64,000 nucleotides of DNA from assembly GCF_015533855.1 (NCBI RefSeq), contig NZ_AP024154.1, positions 2,672,501-2,736,500 on the forward strand. The letters run 5' to 3'. Source of the DNA: Echinicola sp. 20G (GTDB lineage: Bacteria > Bacteroidota > Bacteroidia > Cytophagales > Cyclobacteriaceae). Position numbers and translations under genes: made by a program. This document shows positions 33,433 through 43,898 of the stretch, one piece after another (the stretch's first letter is position 1; every line of letters begins with the position of its first letter). The notes under the pieces are model-generated. The model made no database searches, was not told the DNA's origin, and was given only the letters and a program-made list of their open reading frames with translations.

Positions 33433-34192
33433 ATTCATAAGGATCGTATTGGTTCAATTCAGCGAGTTCAATAAACAATTTGGACACTTTTTTAGTGATA
33501 TCCTTAAAGTACTTTTCTCCTTTTTCTTTAGAGGCTTTTTTAGGGTTGCCTATTCCAGTATCTCTGGTTACTCTTGACCATTTCCTTTCGGACCAAGCCC
33601 AGCCTTCCCTGATGCCTTCCACTAGTGATTTTCTTTCTTCTCCAAGTCCAGCTTCTTCTAATGGAAGTACCAAGTCTGGCTGAAGGTGCAGAATAAGGCT
33701 TGTTTCCATTTCATCAGCATGATCTCCTTCATGTTCAAAGTATTGGGTTTTGTCCAAGGCCTTAAACCAGTTGCAGCTAGAGAAAAACATGTCGGGAAAC
33801 TTTAGTCCCAATTCTCTTAATATTGTTTTAAAATCATTTCCCCCATGGCTATTGAGGATAAGAAGTTTTCTGACTTTTTGTCTGTGAAGCACTTCGGCAA
33901 TATCATTTACAATGGCCAATTGGGTGCTAGGGTTAAGGTTCATGTCCAAAAAAATGTCCGACTGTCCAGTGTTAACCCCAAAAGGGACAGTTGGAAGAAC
34001 CATGATGTGGGCTCCAGATTCATAGGCCAATCTTCCGGCTTCTGCAGCAATGGATTCTGCTTCAAAATTATCAGTGCCATAAGGTAAGTGATAGTTGTGG
34101 GCTTCTGTTGCACCCCATGGTAAAATGGCCAAGTCAATATTTGTGTGTTTTAAGTCTTTCCAGTTAGATTCAGCAAGAATGTAAGGTCTCAT
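33431..34192 (-). CDS. Creatininase-family amidohydrolase
   Basis: 253 residues. The family motif PWGATEAHNYHLPYGTD (about 25-41) supplies metal ligands Glu30, His32 and Asp41; a further His/Glu set lies in LNSHGGND and GDHADEMETSL. Creatininase-fold enzymes hydrolyse cyclic amides or peptide-like bonds with two metals (creatininase, the FAPy deformylase ArfB, MftE). True creatininase activity is not implied. It is divergent from the fucosidase gene, with a 344-bp AT-rich gap between. Confidence 0.85.
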   Translation of the reverse strand: MRPYILAESNWKDLKHTNIDLAILPWGATEAHNYHLPYGTDNFEAESIAAEAGRLAYESGAHIMVLPTVPFGVNTGQSDIFLDMNLNPSTQLAIVNDIAEVLHRQKVRKLLILNSHGGNDFKTILRELGLKFPDMFFSSCNWFKALDKTQYFEHEGDHADEMETSLILHLQPDLVLPLEEAGLGEERKSLVEGIREGWAWSERKWSRVTRDTGIGNPKKASKEKGEKYFKDITKKVSKLFIELAELNQYDPYE

Positions 34193-34536
34193 GAGTGTTC
34201 TGTGAATTATAAGATGTTTGTCAATGGTTAATGAAGATCATGGTTTGATCCTGAATTTCTTTATGTCAATCTCTAAGTTTGGGGTAATAGCAAGCCTTTT
34301 GAAAAATACACCGGTCTTTATTTCTAATTAAAGCAGCGTGCTCTAATAATATAAGAAATTCCTTCCACTTCTTTAAATGGTTAGAAATACTTTAATTATC
34401 CGGAGATATTTTTAAAATTTGAGTAAAATTAAATGTTTGGTTAATTCTAATATCTTTTTTAAAATTTTTAAAAATTAAATTAAAGTTGTAATTTTATTTC
34501 CTGTAATTAATAGTTTGAATCCTGTTGCTATTTAGT
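34193..34536. other. 344-bp gene-free AT-rich divergent spacer
   Basis: This gap between the amidohydrolase and fucosidase starts holds A/T runs, mainly from 34430 to 34500 with a TTTTTAAAATTTTTAAAAATT-like self-complementary core. I find no ORF with coding character, no exact TAnnTTTG element and no RNA gene. It probably carries the two divergent promoters. Confidence 0.6.
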
Positions 34537-35979
34537 ATGTTAAAAAAGAGCTGGCTTATATTGATGTTAGGGATCATTTTGATTAGTGGGAATACTTATG
34601 CCCAACATGATAACTTGCATCGTCGCTCTAGTGTTTATGAGGCGCCAAAGGATCCTTTGGTAATTCAAAAACTTGATAAATGGCAGGATTTGAAATTTGG
34701 AATGATTATTCACTGGGGTGTTTATGCCGTTCCAGGGATGATTGAGTCATGGGCTTTATGTTCTGAAGATTGGATCAACCGAGACAGTACAGTTACCTAT
34801 AATGACTTCAAAAAGTGGTATTGGGGTTTAGCAGACGAGTTTAATCCAGTCAATTTTGATCCAGATCAGTGGGCAGATGCAGCAGATGCAGCAGGGATGA
34901 AATACTTGGTATTTACCACCAAGCACCACGATGGGTTCAATATGTTCGATACCCAACAGACAGATTATAAAATTACAGCAGGCCCTTTTAAAAATCACCC
35001 TAAATCGAATGTGGCCAAGTATGTTTTTGAGGCCTTTAGAAAAAAGGACTTTATGATTGGGGCGTATTTCTCCAAACCTGACTGGCATTCTCAATATTAT
35101 TGGTGGTCAAAGTACGCGACAGCTGACAGGAATAATAACTATGATATTCGCAAAAATCCTTGGAGATGGAATAAGTACAAAGAGTTTACTTATAACCAAA
35201 TAGGGGAGTTGATGCATGATTATGGTGCTATTGATATTTTGTGGTTAGATGGTGGATGGGTTCGTCCATTGGAAACGGTGAATGAAGAGGTGCTTTCATG
35301 GGGAGCTAGGATCCCTGAGTGGAGTCAGGATATTGATATGCCAAAGATTGCCAAGATGGCTAGAGAGGCACAGCCTGGTGTTTTGATGGTGGATAGAACC
35401 GTGCATGGTCCATATGAGAACTATCAAACTCCTGAGCAAAGTGTTCCTGCCGAGCAACTTGATGTGCCATGGGAGTCATGTATGACTTTGGGGCACTCAT
35501 GGGGTTATCATCCAAGACAGAATTACAAGTCAGTGAATAAGGTAGTACACACTTTAGTTGAAGTGGTTGCCAAAGGAGGAAGTTTACTTTTAGGTGTGGG
35601 ACCAAAACCTGACGGAACCCTTCCTGATGAAGATGTGAAAAGATTGAAAGGTATTGGAGATTGGTTGGAGGTGAATGGAGAAGCTATCTATGGAACTAGG
35701 ACAGTCAATTATTACAAAGAAAATAACATTTATTTTACTCAGGATAAGAAAGGAAAGACTTTTGCCATTCTTCTGGTGGAGGAGAACATGGGGATTCCAA
35801 ATACTGTTTCTTGGTCTACTCAACAGTCGGTAAAAGGGAAAAGCGTACGTCTACTGGATGGCAATAAGAAATTGGAAGTGAATAAAGTAGGGGAAGAAAT
35901 AGTAGTGACAATTCCAGAAAAAATAAGAAAAGAGATCAAGCAAAAAGAAGCAATTGTTTTTGCCTTTGAAAATGAATAA
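34537..35979 (+). CDS. GH29 alpha-L-fucosidase
   Basis: 480 residues from the ATG at 34537 (an in-frame TTG at 34525 is less likely). Signal peptide about 1-23, ending TYAQ. The GH29 core starts with KWQDLKFGMIIHWGVYAVPG; the nucleophile is predicted as Asp238 in ILWLDGGW. The C-terminal part is a small beta-sandwich. GH29 enzymes release alpha-L-fucose from glycans by a retaining mechanism; secretion suggests a periplasmic role. There are no SusC/SusD genes beside it, so it is not part of a visible polysaccharide utilization locus. Confidence 0.92.
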   Translation: MLKKSWLILMLGIILISGNTYAQHDNLHRRSSVYEAPKDPLVIQKLDKWQDLKFGMIIHWGVYAVPGMIESWALCSEDWINRDSTVTYNDFKKWYWGLADEFNPVNFDPDQWADAADAAGMKYLVFTTKHHDGFNMFDTQQTDYKITAGPFKNHPKSNVAKYVFEAFRKKDFMIGAYFSKPDWHSQYYWWSKYATADRNNNYDIRKNPWRWNKYKEFTYNQIGELMHDYGAIDILWLDGGWVRPLETVNEEVLSWGARIPEWSQDIDMPKIAKMAREAQPGVLMVDRTVHGPYENYQTPEQSVPAEQLDVPWESCMTLGHSWGYHPRQNYKSVNKVVHTLVEVVAKGGSLLLGVGPKPDGTLPDEDVKRLKGIGDWLEVNGEAIYGTRTVNYYKENNIYFTQDKKGKTFAILLVEENMGIPNTVSWSTQQSVKGKSVRLLDGNKKLEVNKVGEEIVVTIPEKIRKEIKQKEAIVFAFENE

Positions 35980-35997
35980 AAATATTTATTAGGGTCA

Positions 35998-36037
35998 AAG
36001 CCTGGGGGGAAGGATTCCCTTCGGGCTTTTTTTTTTG
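35998..36037 (+). terminator. Terminator after the fucosidase gene
   Basis: Stem AAAGCC..GGGCTTT with internal GGGAA/TTCCC pairing, then a T10 run. Confidence 0.8.
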
Positions 36038-36100
36038 ACTTCTTGGCTCATTTTTTGAATCCATATAGATGTTAGGGTTCTTATTTAGAAATTCTAACCT

Positions 36101-36108
36101 TATCTTCG
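36101..36108 (+). promoter_or_regulatory. Near-consensus -7 element (TATCTTCG) for rmlA
   Basis: One mismatch to TAnnTTTG, 23 bp before the ATG at 36132. It lies inside the longer frame from 36069, so it supports the later start. Confidence 0.35.
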
Positions 36109-36131
36109 TAAACCATAGAAATACTTTTATT

Positions 36132-36989
36132 ATGAAAGGGATTATTCTTGCCGGTGGATCCGGAACGCGACTGTATCCATTAACTATTGCGGTCAGTAAA
36201 CAACTTATGCCTGTTTATGATAAGCCAATGATTTACTATCCATTATCTGTTTTGATGATGGCTGGGATCAGGGAGATCTTGATTATTACTACTCCCGAAG
36301 ATTCAGAAGCTTTTCAAAAGTTGTTGGGAGACGGCTCCCATTTGGGCTGCGAGTTTTCATTTGCAATTCAGCCTAAGCCAGAAGGTTTGGCACAAGCTTT
36401 TGTAATCGGAGAAGAATTTATAGGTGATGATAAAGTGGCATTGATATTAGGGGATAATATCTTTTATGGGTCAGGTTTGCAAGAAACATTGATGAACCAT
36501 ACCGATCCAGAGGGAGGGGTTGTTTTTGCTTATCATGTTAATGACCCTCAACGTTACGGAGTGGTGGAGTTTGACAAAGACAAGAAAGCTATTAGCATCG
36601 AAGAAAAGCCAAAAGAACCAAAATCTAAATTTGCAGTTCCGGGACTCTATTTCTATGACAACCAAGTTGTGGAAATTGCCAAAGGAATAAAGCCTAGTGA
36701 AAGAGGAGAGCTTGAGATAACAGATGTAAATAACGCTTATTTAAAAGCAGGTAAACTAAGTGTGGGGATACTAAGTAGGGGGACAGCATGGTTAGATACA
36801 GGGACACATCAGTCTCTCCTTCAAGCTGGTCAATTTGTGGAGGTGATTGAAGAGCGTCAAGGTTTGAAAATAGGGTGTGTAGAAGAAATAGCTTATAGAA
36901 AAGGCTTTATTGATAAAGATCAACTCCTCGAGCTAGCTGATCAACTTGGGAAGAGTGGTTACGGTACTTATTTAAAAAGACTTTTATAA
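36132..36989 (+). CDS. rmlA: Glucose-1-phosphate thymidylyltransferase
   Basis: 286 residues from the ATG at 36132, giving the normal opening [18 protein letters not shown]; a frame from 36069 would add 21 unrelated residues. The nucleotide-binding GGSGTR (8-13), Lys23, GDNIFYG and EEKPKEPKS are all standard RmlA features. It joins dTTP and glucose-1-phosphate to make dTDP-glucose, the substrate of RmlB (4466). The gene is alone; rmlB is about 31 kb away and rmlC/rmlD are not in view. Confidence 0.96.
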   Translation: MKGIILAGGSGTRLYPLTIAVSKQLMPVYDKPMIYYPLSVLMMAGIREILIITTPEDSEAFQKLLGDGSHLGCEFSFAIQPKPEGLAQAFVIGEEFIGDDKVALILGDNIFYGSGLQETLMNHTDPEGGVVFAYHVNDPQRYGVVEFDKDKKAISIEEKPKEPKSKFAVPGLYFYDNQVVEIAKGIKPSERGELEITDVNNAYLKAGKLSVGILSRGTAWLDTGTHQSLLQAGQFVEVIEERQGLKIGCVEEIAYRKGFIDKDQLLELADQLGKSGYGTYLKRLL

Positions 36990-37018
36990 AGAGCAGAATG
37001 AATTCTGTTCTTTTATTT
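36988..37018. terminator. Bidirectional hairpin between rmlA and the barrel-protein gene
   Basis: AAAGAGCAGA / TCTGTTCTTT (one G-T pair) around a 6-nt loop, with T-rich tails on both strands. It overlaps both gene ends. Confidence 0.65.
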
Positions 37019-37744
37019 TGCAAACCATTTTTTCCAAAATGGAAATGGAGAAAGATATCTTTTGACAAAAAACTGACCTTGCATCAACATGTCATTGGTT
37101 GTGTTGCTGCCTGCATTGCCATCAAGTTCATCTGAGAGGGCTGTAAGAAGACTTGCTTCAAAACCGATGTCCCAATTGTTTCCAAATGCCATAGTACCTC
37201 CAATTCTTAGGGGAACATAAAGAGAGGTGGGGGTTGTTTTATTGATGATAACATTATTTTGGTTATTGGATGCAACAGCTTGTTCGCCAGGGACTGCCAA
37301 GAAGCCAAGACCAACGCCTGCATAGCCATTAAATCTTGACCTCATGATATGGGTCTCAAAAGGAATAAAGTAAAACTCTGGCATTATATCTAGATAAAAG
37401 GCATTTCCTTGGAATGCATAAGCTTTATTTTCTTCGCCCCATTCAAAAGCCCTATCTGAAAAGTGTTCAACATTACTGTTTACATGCTGGAACCCCATCG
37501 ATGCTCTTAAGTTAATCCTGTGGTTTAATTTCTTTGCAGCAGCGACTGTAACAGCTCCGGATATTGGGAATTCAAAATTTCTATAGGGACCTCCATTGTC
37601 AGCATAAATTGACCCTGGTCCTGCAGCAATGTGAAGTGAATAAATCCTGGGAATTCTTTCTCTGTAAAAATTTTGGGCAGAGAGGCTGCCTGCGGCAAAT
37701 GTGGCCATCAAAAATAATAGGCAAAAAATAGGTTTAAGAATCAT
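37013..37744 (-). CDS. Outer-membrane beta-barrel protein, unknown role
   Basis: 243 residues with a signal peptide (about 1-23, ending LSAQ). The rest has amphipathic strands with Gly/Tyr spacing (for example RFNGYAGVGLGFLAVPG and NNWDIGFEASLLTAL), as in small outer-membrane barrels. I place it in the general outer-membrane beta-barrel group without a specific family. It is convergent with rmlA and divergent from the VOC gene; no operon partner. Confidence 0.7.
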   Translation of the reverse strand: MILKPIFCLLFLMATFAAGSLSAQNFYRERIPRIYSLHIAAGPGSIYADNGGPYRNFEFPISGAVTVAAAKKLNHRINLRASMGFQHVNSNVEHFSDRAFEWGEENKAYAFQGNAFYLDIMPEFYFIPFETHIMRSRFNGYAGVGLGFLAVPGEQAVASNNQNNVIINKTTPTSLYVPLRIGGTMAFGNNWDIGFEASLLTALSDELDGNAGSNTTNDMLMQGQFFVKRYLSPFPFWKKWFAK

Positions 37745-37860
37745 GGTTTTTTATTTGTGTTGGTACATGTGTTTAAAACGTAAATATATGTAAATTTATT
37801 TTTTAAAAGTTGCAATATGTGTGCCAAAATACATTTATTTGATGTTGAAATTGTTAAAAA

Positions 37861-38247
37861 ATGAAGTTCACCGGAATACATCACATCGCTATTATTTGTT
37901 CAAATTACAAAGTGTCTAAAGAGTTTTACACTGATATTTTGGGTTTAAGTATCATTAGAGAAGTTTATCGGGAAAAGCGAGATTCCTATAAGCTTGATTT
38001 GGCATTAAATGATCATTATGTTATTGAGTTATTTTCTTTTCCATCAGCCCCTTCTCGGACTAGTAGACCCGAAGCATGTGGCTTGAGACATTTGGCATTT
38101 TCTGTTCAAGATATCAACAAGGCTTCATCATATTTGGTGGAGCAAGGCTTTGCAGTTGAGGAAATAAGGGTTGATGAATTGACGGGTAAGAAGTTTACTT
38201 TTTTTCAGGATCCTGATGGTTTGCCTTTGGAACTTTATGAAATTTAA
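37861..38247 (+). CDS. VOC-family metalloprotein (glyoxalase-like)
   Basis: 128 residues, one complete vicinal-oxygen-chelate unit. The four metal ligands of the fold fit His8, Glu56, His77 and Glu124 (HHIA, VIELF, RHLAF, LELYE). It is closest in pattern to the YaeR/GloA2-like group; the substrate is unknown, and methylglyoxal detoxification is only a possibility. Its TAA stop and the TAA of convergent corA lie on the same TTAA (38244-38247). Confidence 0.85.
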   Translation: MKFTGIHHIAIICSNYKVSKEFYTDILGLSIIREVYREKRDSYKLDLALNDHYVIELFSFPSAPSRTSRPEACGLRHLAFSVQDINKASSYLVEQGFAVEEIRVDELTGKKFTFFQDPDGLPLELYEI

Positions 38248-39260
38248 AACCACTTTTTTCTTTTGAAATAGTAAATCATCAAGGCGGTCAGTATGATAAA
38301 GATCAGCCAGATGATGGGATAGCCAAATGACCATTCCAACTCGGGCATTTCTTTAAAGTTCATTCCATAAACACCAGCAATAAATGTAAGTGGAATAAAA
38401 ATAGTAGCAATAACTGTGAGGGTCTTCATGACCTCATTTTGCTTGGTACTCAGTTGAGTCATGTACATTTCGGCCAAGGTGCCCATCGCTTCTCTTTGTA
38501 ACTCTAAGTTCTCTAATATTTCAATACTATTTTCATAGATGTCATTGATGTATGTTATGTTTTTTCGCTTGATTAGCGCATGATCTGATTTCTTCCACTG
38601 TGAAAGAATTTCTCTCATTGGCCATGAATTTTTTCGTACCTTGCTCAGTGTTTTTCTGTGGTGGTAAATATCAGATAGGTTCATGTTGTTTTTCTGACCA
38701 ATGATTCGGTCTTCCATTTTTTCAATGGCATCGGCGATGAGTTCTAATATGGCGTAGTATTCATCTACAATTGAATCAATGAGCGTATAAGTAAAATAAT
38801 CTGTTCCCAATCTTCTCATTTTGCCTTTTGGGTTTTCTAGTCTTGTTCTGATGGGATCGAAAATATCTTGTGGATTCTCCTGAAATGAAATGATGAAGTT
38901 GCTTCCAAAGAGAATACTCAAGTGCTCAACTTTAATTTCTTTTACACCATTTTTGGAATACAACATCTTGGTGACAATGAAAATGTAATCATCAAATTCT
39001 TCGATTTTAGGACGTTGATCTGGATCGATAATGGCTTCGATAACCAATGGGTGCAAATTGAACAAGGTGCCTATTTGGGTGATCAGTTCCTTGTTGGAAA
39101 TGGTGCTGATATTTAGCCAAAATTTGTAGTCTTGTTGAAGAAGGAAAGGTTGGACTTGTTCAACGTTCTTTATGAGGTGTTTCTCGAATTTGTTTTCACC
39201 AAAACTATAAAGCTCAAGAATGGGAGAAGTTATTTCGCCGATATCATTGTTTTTTGACAT
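38244..39260 (-). CDS. corA: CorA-type magnesium/cobalt transporter
   Basis: 338 residues. A large cytoplasmic domain is followed by two C-terminal helices (about 278-298 and 313-332), with the ion-selective GMN motif at 299-301 (YGMNFKEMPEL) between them, and a basic tail. CorA is a pentameric Mg2+ channel of the inner membrane. The start overlaps the 3' end of a response-regulator gene by 17 bp, suggesting co-translation. Ion specificity is inferred. Confidence 0.93.
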   Translation of the reverse strand: MSKNNDIGEITSPILELYSFGENKFEKHLIKNVEQVQPFLLQQDYKFWLNISTISNKELITQIGTLFNLHPLVIEAIIDPDQRPKIEEFDDYIFIVTKMLYSKNGVKEIKVEHLSILFGSNFIISFQENPQDIFDPIRTRLENPKGKMRRLGTDYFTYTLIDSIVDEYYAILELIADAIEKMEDRIIGQKNNMNLSDIYHHRKTLSKVRKNSWPMREILSQWKKSDHALIKRKNITYINDIYENSIEILENLELQREAMGTLAEMYMTQLSTKQNEVMKTLTVIATIFIPLTFIAGVYGMNFKEMPELEWSFGYPIIWLIFIILTALMIYYFKRKKWF

Positions 39261-39642
39261 GGTCGGGCAGTGTTTCTACTAGCTTTTGGCTCGTCAATGG
39301 TTTTTCAATAAAACCTTGGACAGAGAGGTATTCTTCTGATTTTTTTCTGTCCTGAAAATCAATGGAACTGGAAAGCATTAAGATGATGTCATCTCTTCCG
39401 GTACAATTTTGCTCATATTGATCCAGAAAGTCCCAGCCATTCATGACAGGCATATTGATGTCCAATAAAATTAAAAGCTTTTTATCACGTCCTAAAGAGA
39501 TGATTTGCTCTAATGCATTTTCTGCCTCTAAAAATTCTTCAACATTAGAACTTAGGTTCATTTTACTGATCAACCTCTTGTTAATGAGGTTGTTAATAGG
39601 GTCGTCATCTATTAAAACAATTGAATCAAATGAAAACATCAA
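39244..39642 (-). CDS. Single-domain CheY-like response regulator
   Basis: 132 residues, only a receiver domain. Acidic pocket at Asp12-Asp14, phospho-acceptor Asp61 (LLDINMPVMNGW), Ser91 and Lys114 (FIEKPL) are all present, so it should be phosphorylatable. There is no output domain and no histidine kinase nearby. It is first in a two-gene unit with corA (17-bp overlap). The output and the partner kinase are unknown. Confidence 0.9.
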   Translation of the reverse strand: MMFSFDSIVLIDDDPINNLINKRLISKMNLSSNVEEFLEAENALEQIISLGRDKKLLILLDINMPVMNGWDFLDQYEQNCTGRDDIILMLSSSIDFQDRKKSEEYLSVQGFIEKPLTSQKLVETLPDHVKKQ

Positions 39643-39775
39643 TCGTACCTTAAAATTTCCAATCTTCTATACCAATTCGTAGTAAGATACAATTATATTT
39701 TAAAGAAAAAAAAATATTGAAAGGTCCAAATCGTTATTTTTTCTGGGGATATTGACGGAATAGGTGAGTTCATAA

Positions 39776-39810
39776 ACAAAAAAAGAGAACATGTTACTGT
39801 CCTCTTTTTT
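39776..39810 (-). terminator. Terminator after groEL
   Basis: AAAAAAGAG / CTCTTTTTT outer stem with an inner ACA/TGT, 24 bp past the groEL stop. Confidence 0.75.
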
Positions 39811-39833
39811 AATGTACTTGGAAAGGGAAAGAC

Positions 39834-41483
<1,650 letters not shown>

Positions 41484-41513
41484 TTACTTAAAATAAACTA
41501 CTGGAGTGATTGA

Positions 41514-41792
41514 TTAAAGGATCGCGAAAATATCGGACTCCCTCATAATCAAATAATCAGCACCTTCTACTGAAAGTTCTGTACCGGCGTATTTGCCGTA
41601 CAATACAGTGTCGCCTACTTGGACAGTAAGTGGTTCATCTTTTTTTCCATTGCCAACAGCTACAACAGTGCCTTTTTGTGGTTTTTCTTTGGCAGTGTCA
41701 GGAATGTAAAGTCCAGATGCTGTTTTCTCTTCAGCTGCAGCAGGTTCAACTAGAACTCTGTCTGCAAGAGGTTTGATGTTCACTTTTGACAT
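41514..41792 (-). CDS. groES: Co-chaperonin GroES
   Basis: 92 residues, full length; [20 protein letters not shown] at the N-terminus and the mobile-loop region are typical. Caps GroEL. First gene of the groESL operon. I see no CIRCE element (TTAGCACTC-N9-GAGTGCTAA) upstream; instead a set of TGACA boxes lies at 41881-41980. Confidence 0.97.
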   Translation of the reverse strand: MSKVNIKPLADRVLVEPAAAEEKTASGLYIPDTAKEKPQKGTVVAVGNGKKDEPLTVQVGDTVLYGKYAGTELSVEGADYLIMRESDIFAIL

Positions 41793-41856
41793 AATAGTAT
41801 TGATTTTTTTAGGTTAATTTCTATGATTCCTGATGCCTCTATTACATTTCTTGTGC

Positions 41857-41886
41857 CAAGTGTAAAATGATAATTATCCATGACAG
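41857..41886 (-). promoter_or_regulatory. Near-consensus promoter for groESL
   Basis: Minus strand CTG (41886-41884), 19 bp, TACACTTG (41864-41857). One mismatch each to TTG and TAnnTTTG; correct spacing. The first TGACA box overlaps its -33 element. Confidence 0.4.
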
Positions 41887-41980
41887 AAAGTCGTGAAATG
41901 GATATTGTTTCTGACATATTATAAGGTGAGATGACTGTTTGCTCTGACAATTTTACTTTTAGGACTTAGTAAGTTTGTCA
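41881..41980. repeat. Four TGACA boxes at about 31-33-bp spacing
   Basis: TGACA at 41881, 41912 and 41945, and inverted as TGTCA at 41976-41980, in the gap between groES and the divergent gene at 42014. The last two form CTGACAA...TTGTCAG. Confidence 0.35.
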
Positions 41981-42013
41981 GCTTTTTATTAAATTCTACT
42001 AAAATGGTAAACT

Positions 42014-42721
42014 ATGAAAACATTGTCGGAAAACTGGATTTCAGAAGGTTGGATTGATTTCGAATATAAGAAATACTTGTTGATGGCTTATTTGAAAGAA
42101 GTAGATCAGCATTTTGGGGATGTGAAGCTTTATCCGCCTTTGGCTGATTTGATTAAGCATTACCATAAACTTCAAGATTTGGAAAAATCAAAAGGTTCCT
42201 TGCGAAGCGCTTTTCCCAAAAGAGTCGTGGGGGTTGATTATAAAAGAATGAAGTTTAACCATGAACAATTGCATGGAGAAGGGGAGTTGATGAAAGAGCT
42301 GGACAATATCATTGCTTTTTCCATACCTAAAATCAGATCTTACATTGATCAGGGAAAGGATATTTATGATTTTATAGAAGATAACTTGGTGGTTGAGCCT
42401 ATTGGTTTGTCACCTATCTATCAGAAGGAGGGCTATGTTTTTATTTCATTTGAAAGATCTTCCGATGTTCATATTTACAGTTATCAGGTGAAGTTGTTTG
42501 AGAACAGTTTCGAAAAATTAAGAGGGATAGCTTTTGAGTTTATTTCCAAGGCTACCAAAAGCTTGGCCAATACTTATGAGCAAATAAAACTTGATCTTGT
42601 GAAAAATCATCGGCATTTACCTAATCCAGCCACTTGGCGAGTGCACAGTGCTAAGGTTGTTCCCTTGGAAGAGAGCTTGGTGCCAATAAGCAAGAGAATA
42701 TTGATGAAAATGATTGCATAA
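42014..42721 (+). CDS. Conserved protein of unknown function
   Basis: 235 residues, no signal peptide or membrane helix. Mostly mixed alpha/beta with a helix-rich C-terminal third; notable segments are PLADLIKHYHKL, FPKRVVGVDYKRMKF and VEPIGLSPIYQKEGYVFISF. I do not recognise a named domain. Composition and codon use match the neighbours, and the length is intact, so it is a real gene. It is divergent from groES, and convergent with the hydroxylase gene. Confidence 0.75.
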   Translation: MKTLSENWISEGWIDFEYKKYLLMAYLKEVDQHFGDVKLYPPLADLIKHYHKLQDLEKSKGSLRSAFPKRVVGVDYKRMKFNHEQLHGEGELMKELDNIIAFSIPKIRSYIDQGKDIYDFIEDNLVVEPIGLSPIYQKEGYVFISFERSSDVHIYSYQVKLFENSFEKLRGIAFEFISKATKSLANTYEQIKLDLVKNHRHLPNPATWRVHSAKVVPLEESLVPISKRILMKMIA

Positions 42722-42745
42722 AAAAAGCCCGGAATTTCCGGGCTT
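42717..42745 (-). terminator. Terminator after the fatty-acid hydroxylase gene
   Basis: 9-bp GC-rich stem AAGCCCGGA / TCCGGGCTT, 3-nt loop, T run on the minus strand. Confidence 0.88.
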
Positions 42746-42752
42746 GATTCGA

Positions 42753-43796
42753 TTATTCTTTTTGAAGAAGCGAGGGTTCCTGTTCGTTTAAGATTGGGCT
42801 TGGTTGTCTTTTTGATTGATTGATTAGACTGCTTTCTTCCTCTTTTTCTTTCTGTCTTTTCAGCTCACGGTTTTTGATAACTTCATCACCGGGCTTTCCA
42901 AATAGGATTTTAAAAGCCTCATTTTTGCTTTCTGCCTTTTTTAGGTCACTTACAATATCGTACCACTCGTGGAAAACCAATGTGACAGGGTTATAGGTGT
43001 TCACTGGTTTCGTAATGCCATAATTTGGCCTTTCGGCTTCCGGCATAAAAGTTCCAAACATCCTGTCCCAAATGATAAAGGTAGATCCATAGTTTTTATC
43101 AAGATAATGCTCATCACTGGCATGGTGTACTCTATGATGGGATGGCGTTGTGAAGATGTATTCTATTGGTGCAGGAAGCTTGTTGATGTATTCTGTATGA
43201 ATCCAAAACTGATACAAAACGGCAATTTGATGACAGATAAAGAAGACAAATGGGTCAAATCCAATCATCACAACAGGGATAAAGAAGATGAACTTAATGT
43301 GCTGAGTCCAACTTAGTCTGAATGATACCGAGAAATTGTATTTGTTGGAATTATGATGGGTGACATGAGTGGCCCACCAAAACCGCTGCTCATGAGCAAC
43401 CCTGTGAGCCCAGTACCTTGCAAAGTCAATGGCAATAAAGCACAAGATAAAGGACCACCAGGAAGGTGCTATTTTCCAAGGAACAATATTCCAAAAGAAA
43501 AGAACTGCTGTGAATAGTGCTACCTTGATCACAGCGCTTATTCCCACATTGATCAGGCCAATGGTGGAAGCGGCCAAAAAGTCTTTCCCGTCATAAGAGT
43601 CTCTATTTTTATAAATACTTAAACCCCATTCGGCAAATACCAAAGCAAACATAACAGGGGCTGCCCAGAGGATGATGTTGGGCCAATCATTGGCTCCCAA
43701 ATCCTCAAGACTTTTATAGTTTTCAAACATAAAATAACTTTTAGTGATTAAAATAAAGCTAAAGTAAAAGGTAATGCTAAAAAGCCACTCTACCAA
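42753..43796 (-). CDS. Sterol desaturase / fatty-acid hydroxylase-family membrane protein
   Basis: 347 residues with four or five membrane helices. The di-iron His clusters are HRVAHE, HVTHHNSN and HHRVHHASDEHYLD, as in the fatty-acid hydroxylase superfamily. Substrate unknown: such proteins in Bacteroidota act on fatty acyl chains, sphingolipids or carotenoids. The C-terminal 50 residues are a charged extension beyond the family core. It has its own terminator. Confidence 0.85.
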   Translation of the reverse strand: MVEWLFSITFYFSFILITKSYFMFENYKSLEDLGANDWPNIILWAAPVMFALVFAEWGLSIYKNRDSYDGKDFLAASTIGLINVGISAVIKVALFTAVLFFWNIVPWKIAPSWWSFILCFIAIDFARYWAHRVAHEQRFWWATHVTHHNSNKYNFSVSFRLSWTQHIKFIFFIPVVMIGFDPFVFFICHQIAVLYQFWIHTEYINKLPAPIEYIFTTPSHHRVHHASDEHYLDKNYGSTFIIWDRMFGTFMPEAERPNYGITKPVNTYNPVTLVFHEWYDIVSDLKKAESKNEAFKILFGKPGDEVIKNRELKRQKEKEEESSLINQSKRQPSPILNEQEPSLLQKE

Positions 43797-43844
43797 GCGA
43801 TAAGGGACAAATTAACATTTCTTTAGATTGATTAATTCTATGAA

Positions 43845-43874
43845 AATAAAAAAGCCCGATCAACGATCAGGCTT
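43845..43874 (-). terminator. Terminator after secG
   Basis: AAGCCcGATC / GATCaGGCTT around a 3-nt loop (one C-A mismatch), T-rich on the minus strand. Confidence 0.7.
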
Positions 43875-43898
43875 ATAATTTGTTGTGATTCTTATAGC

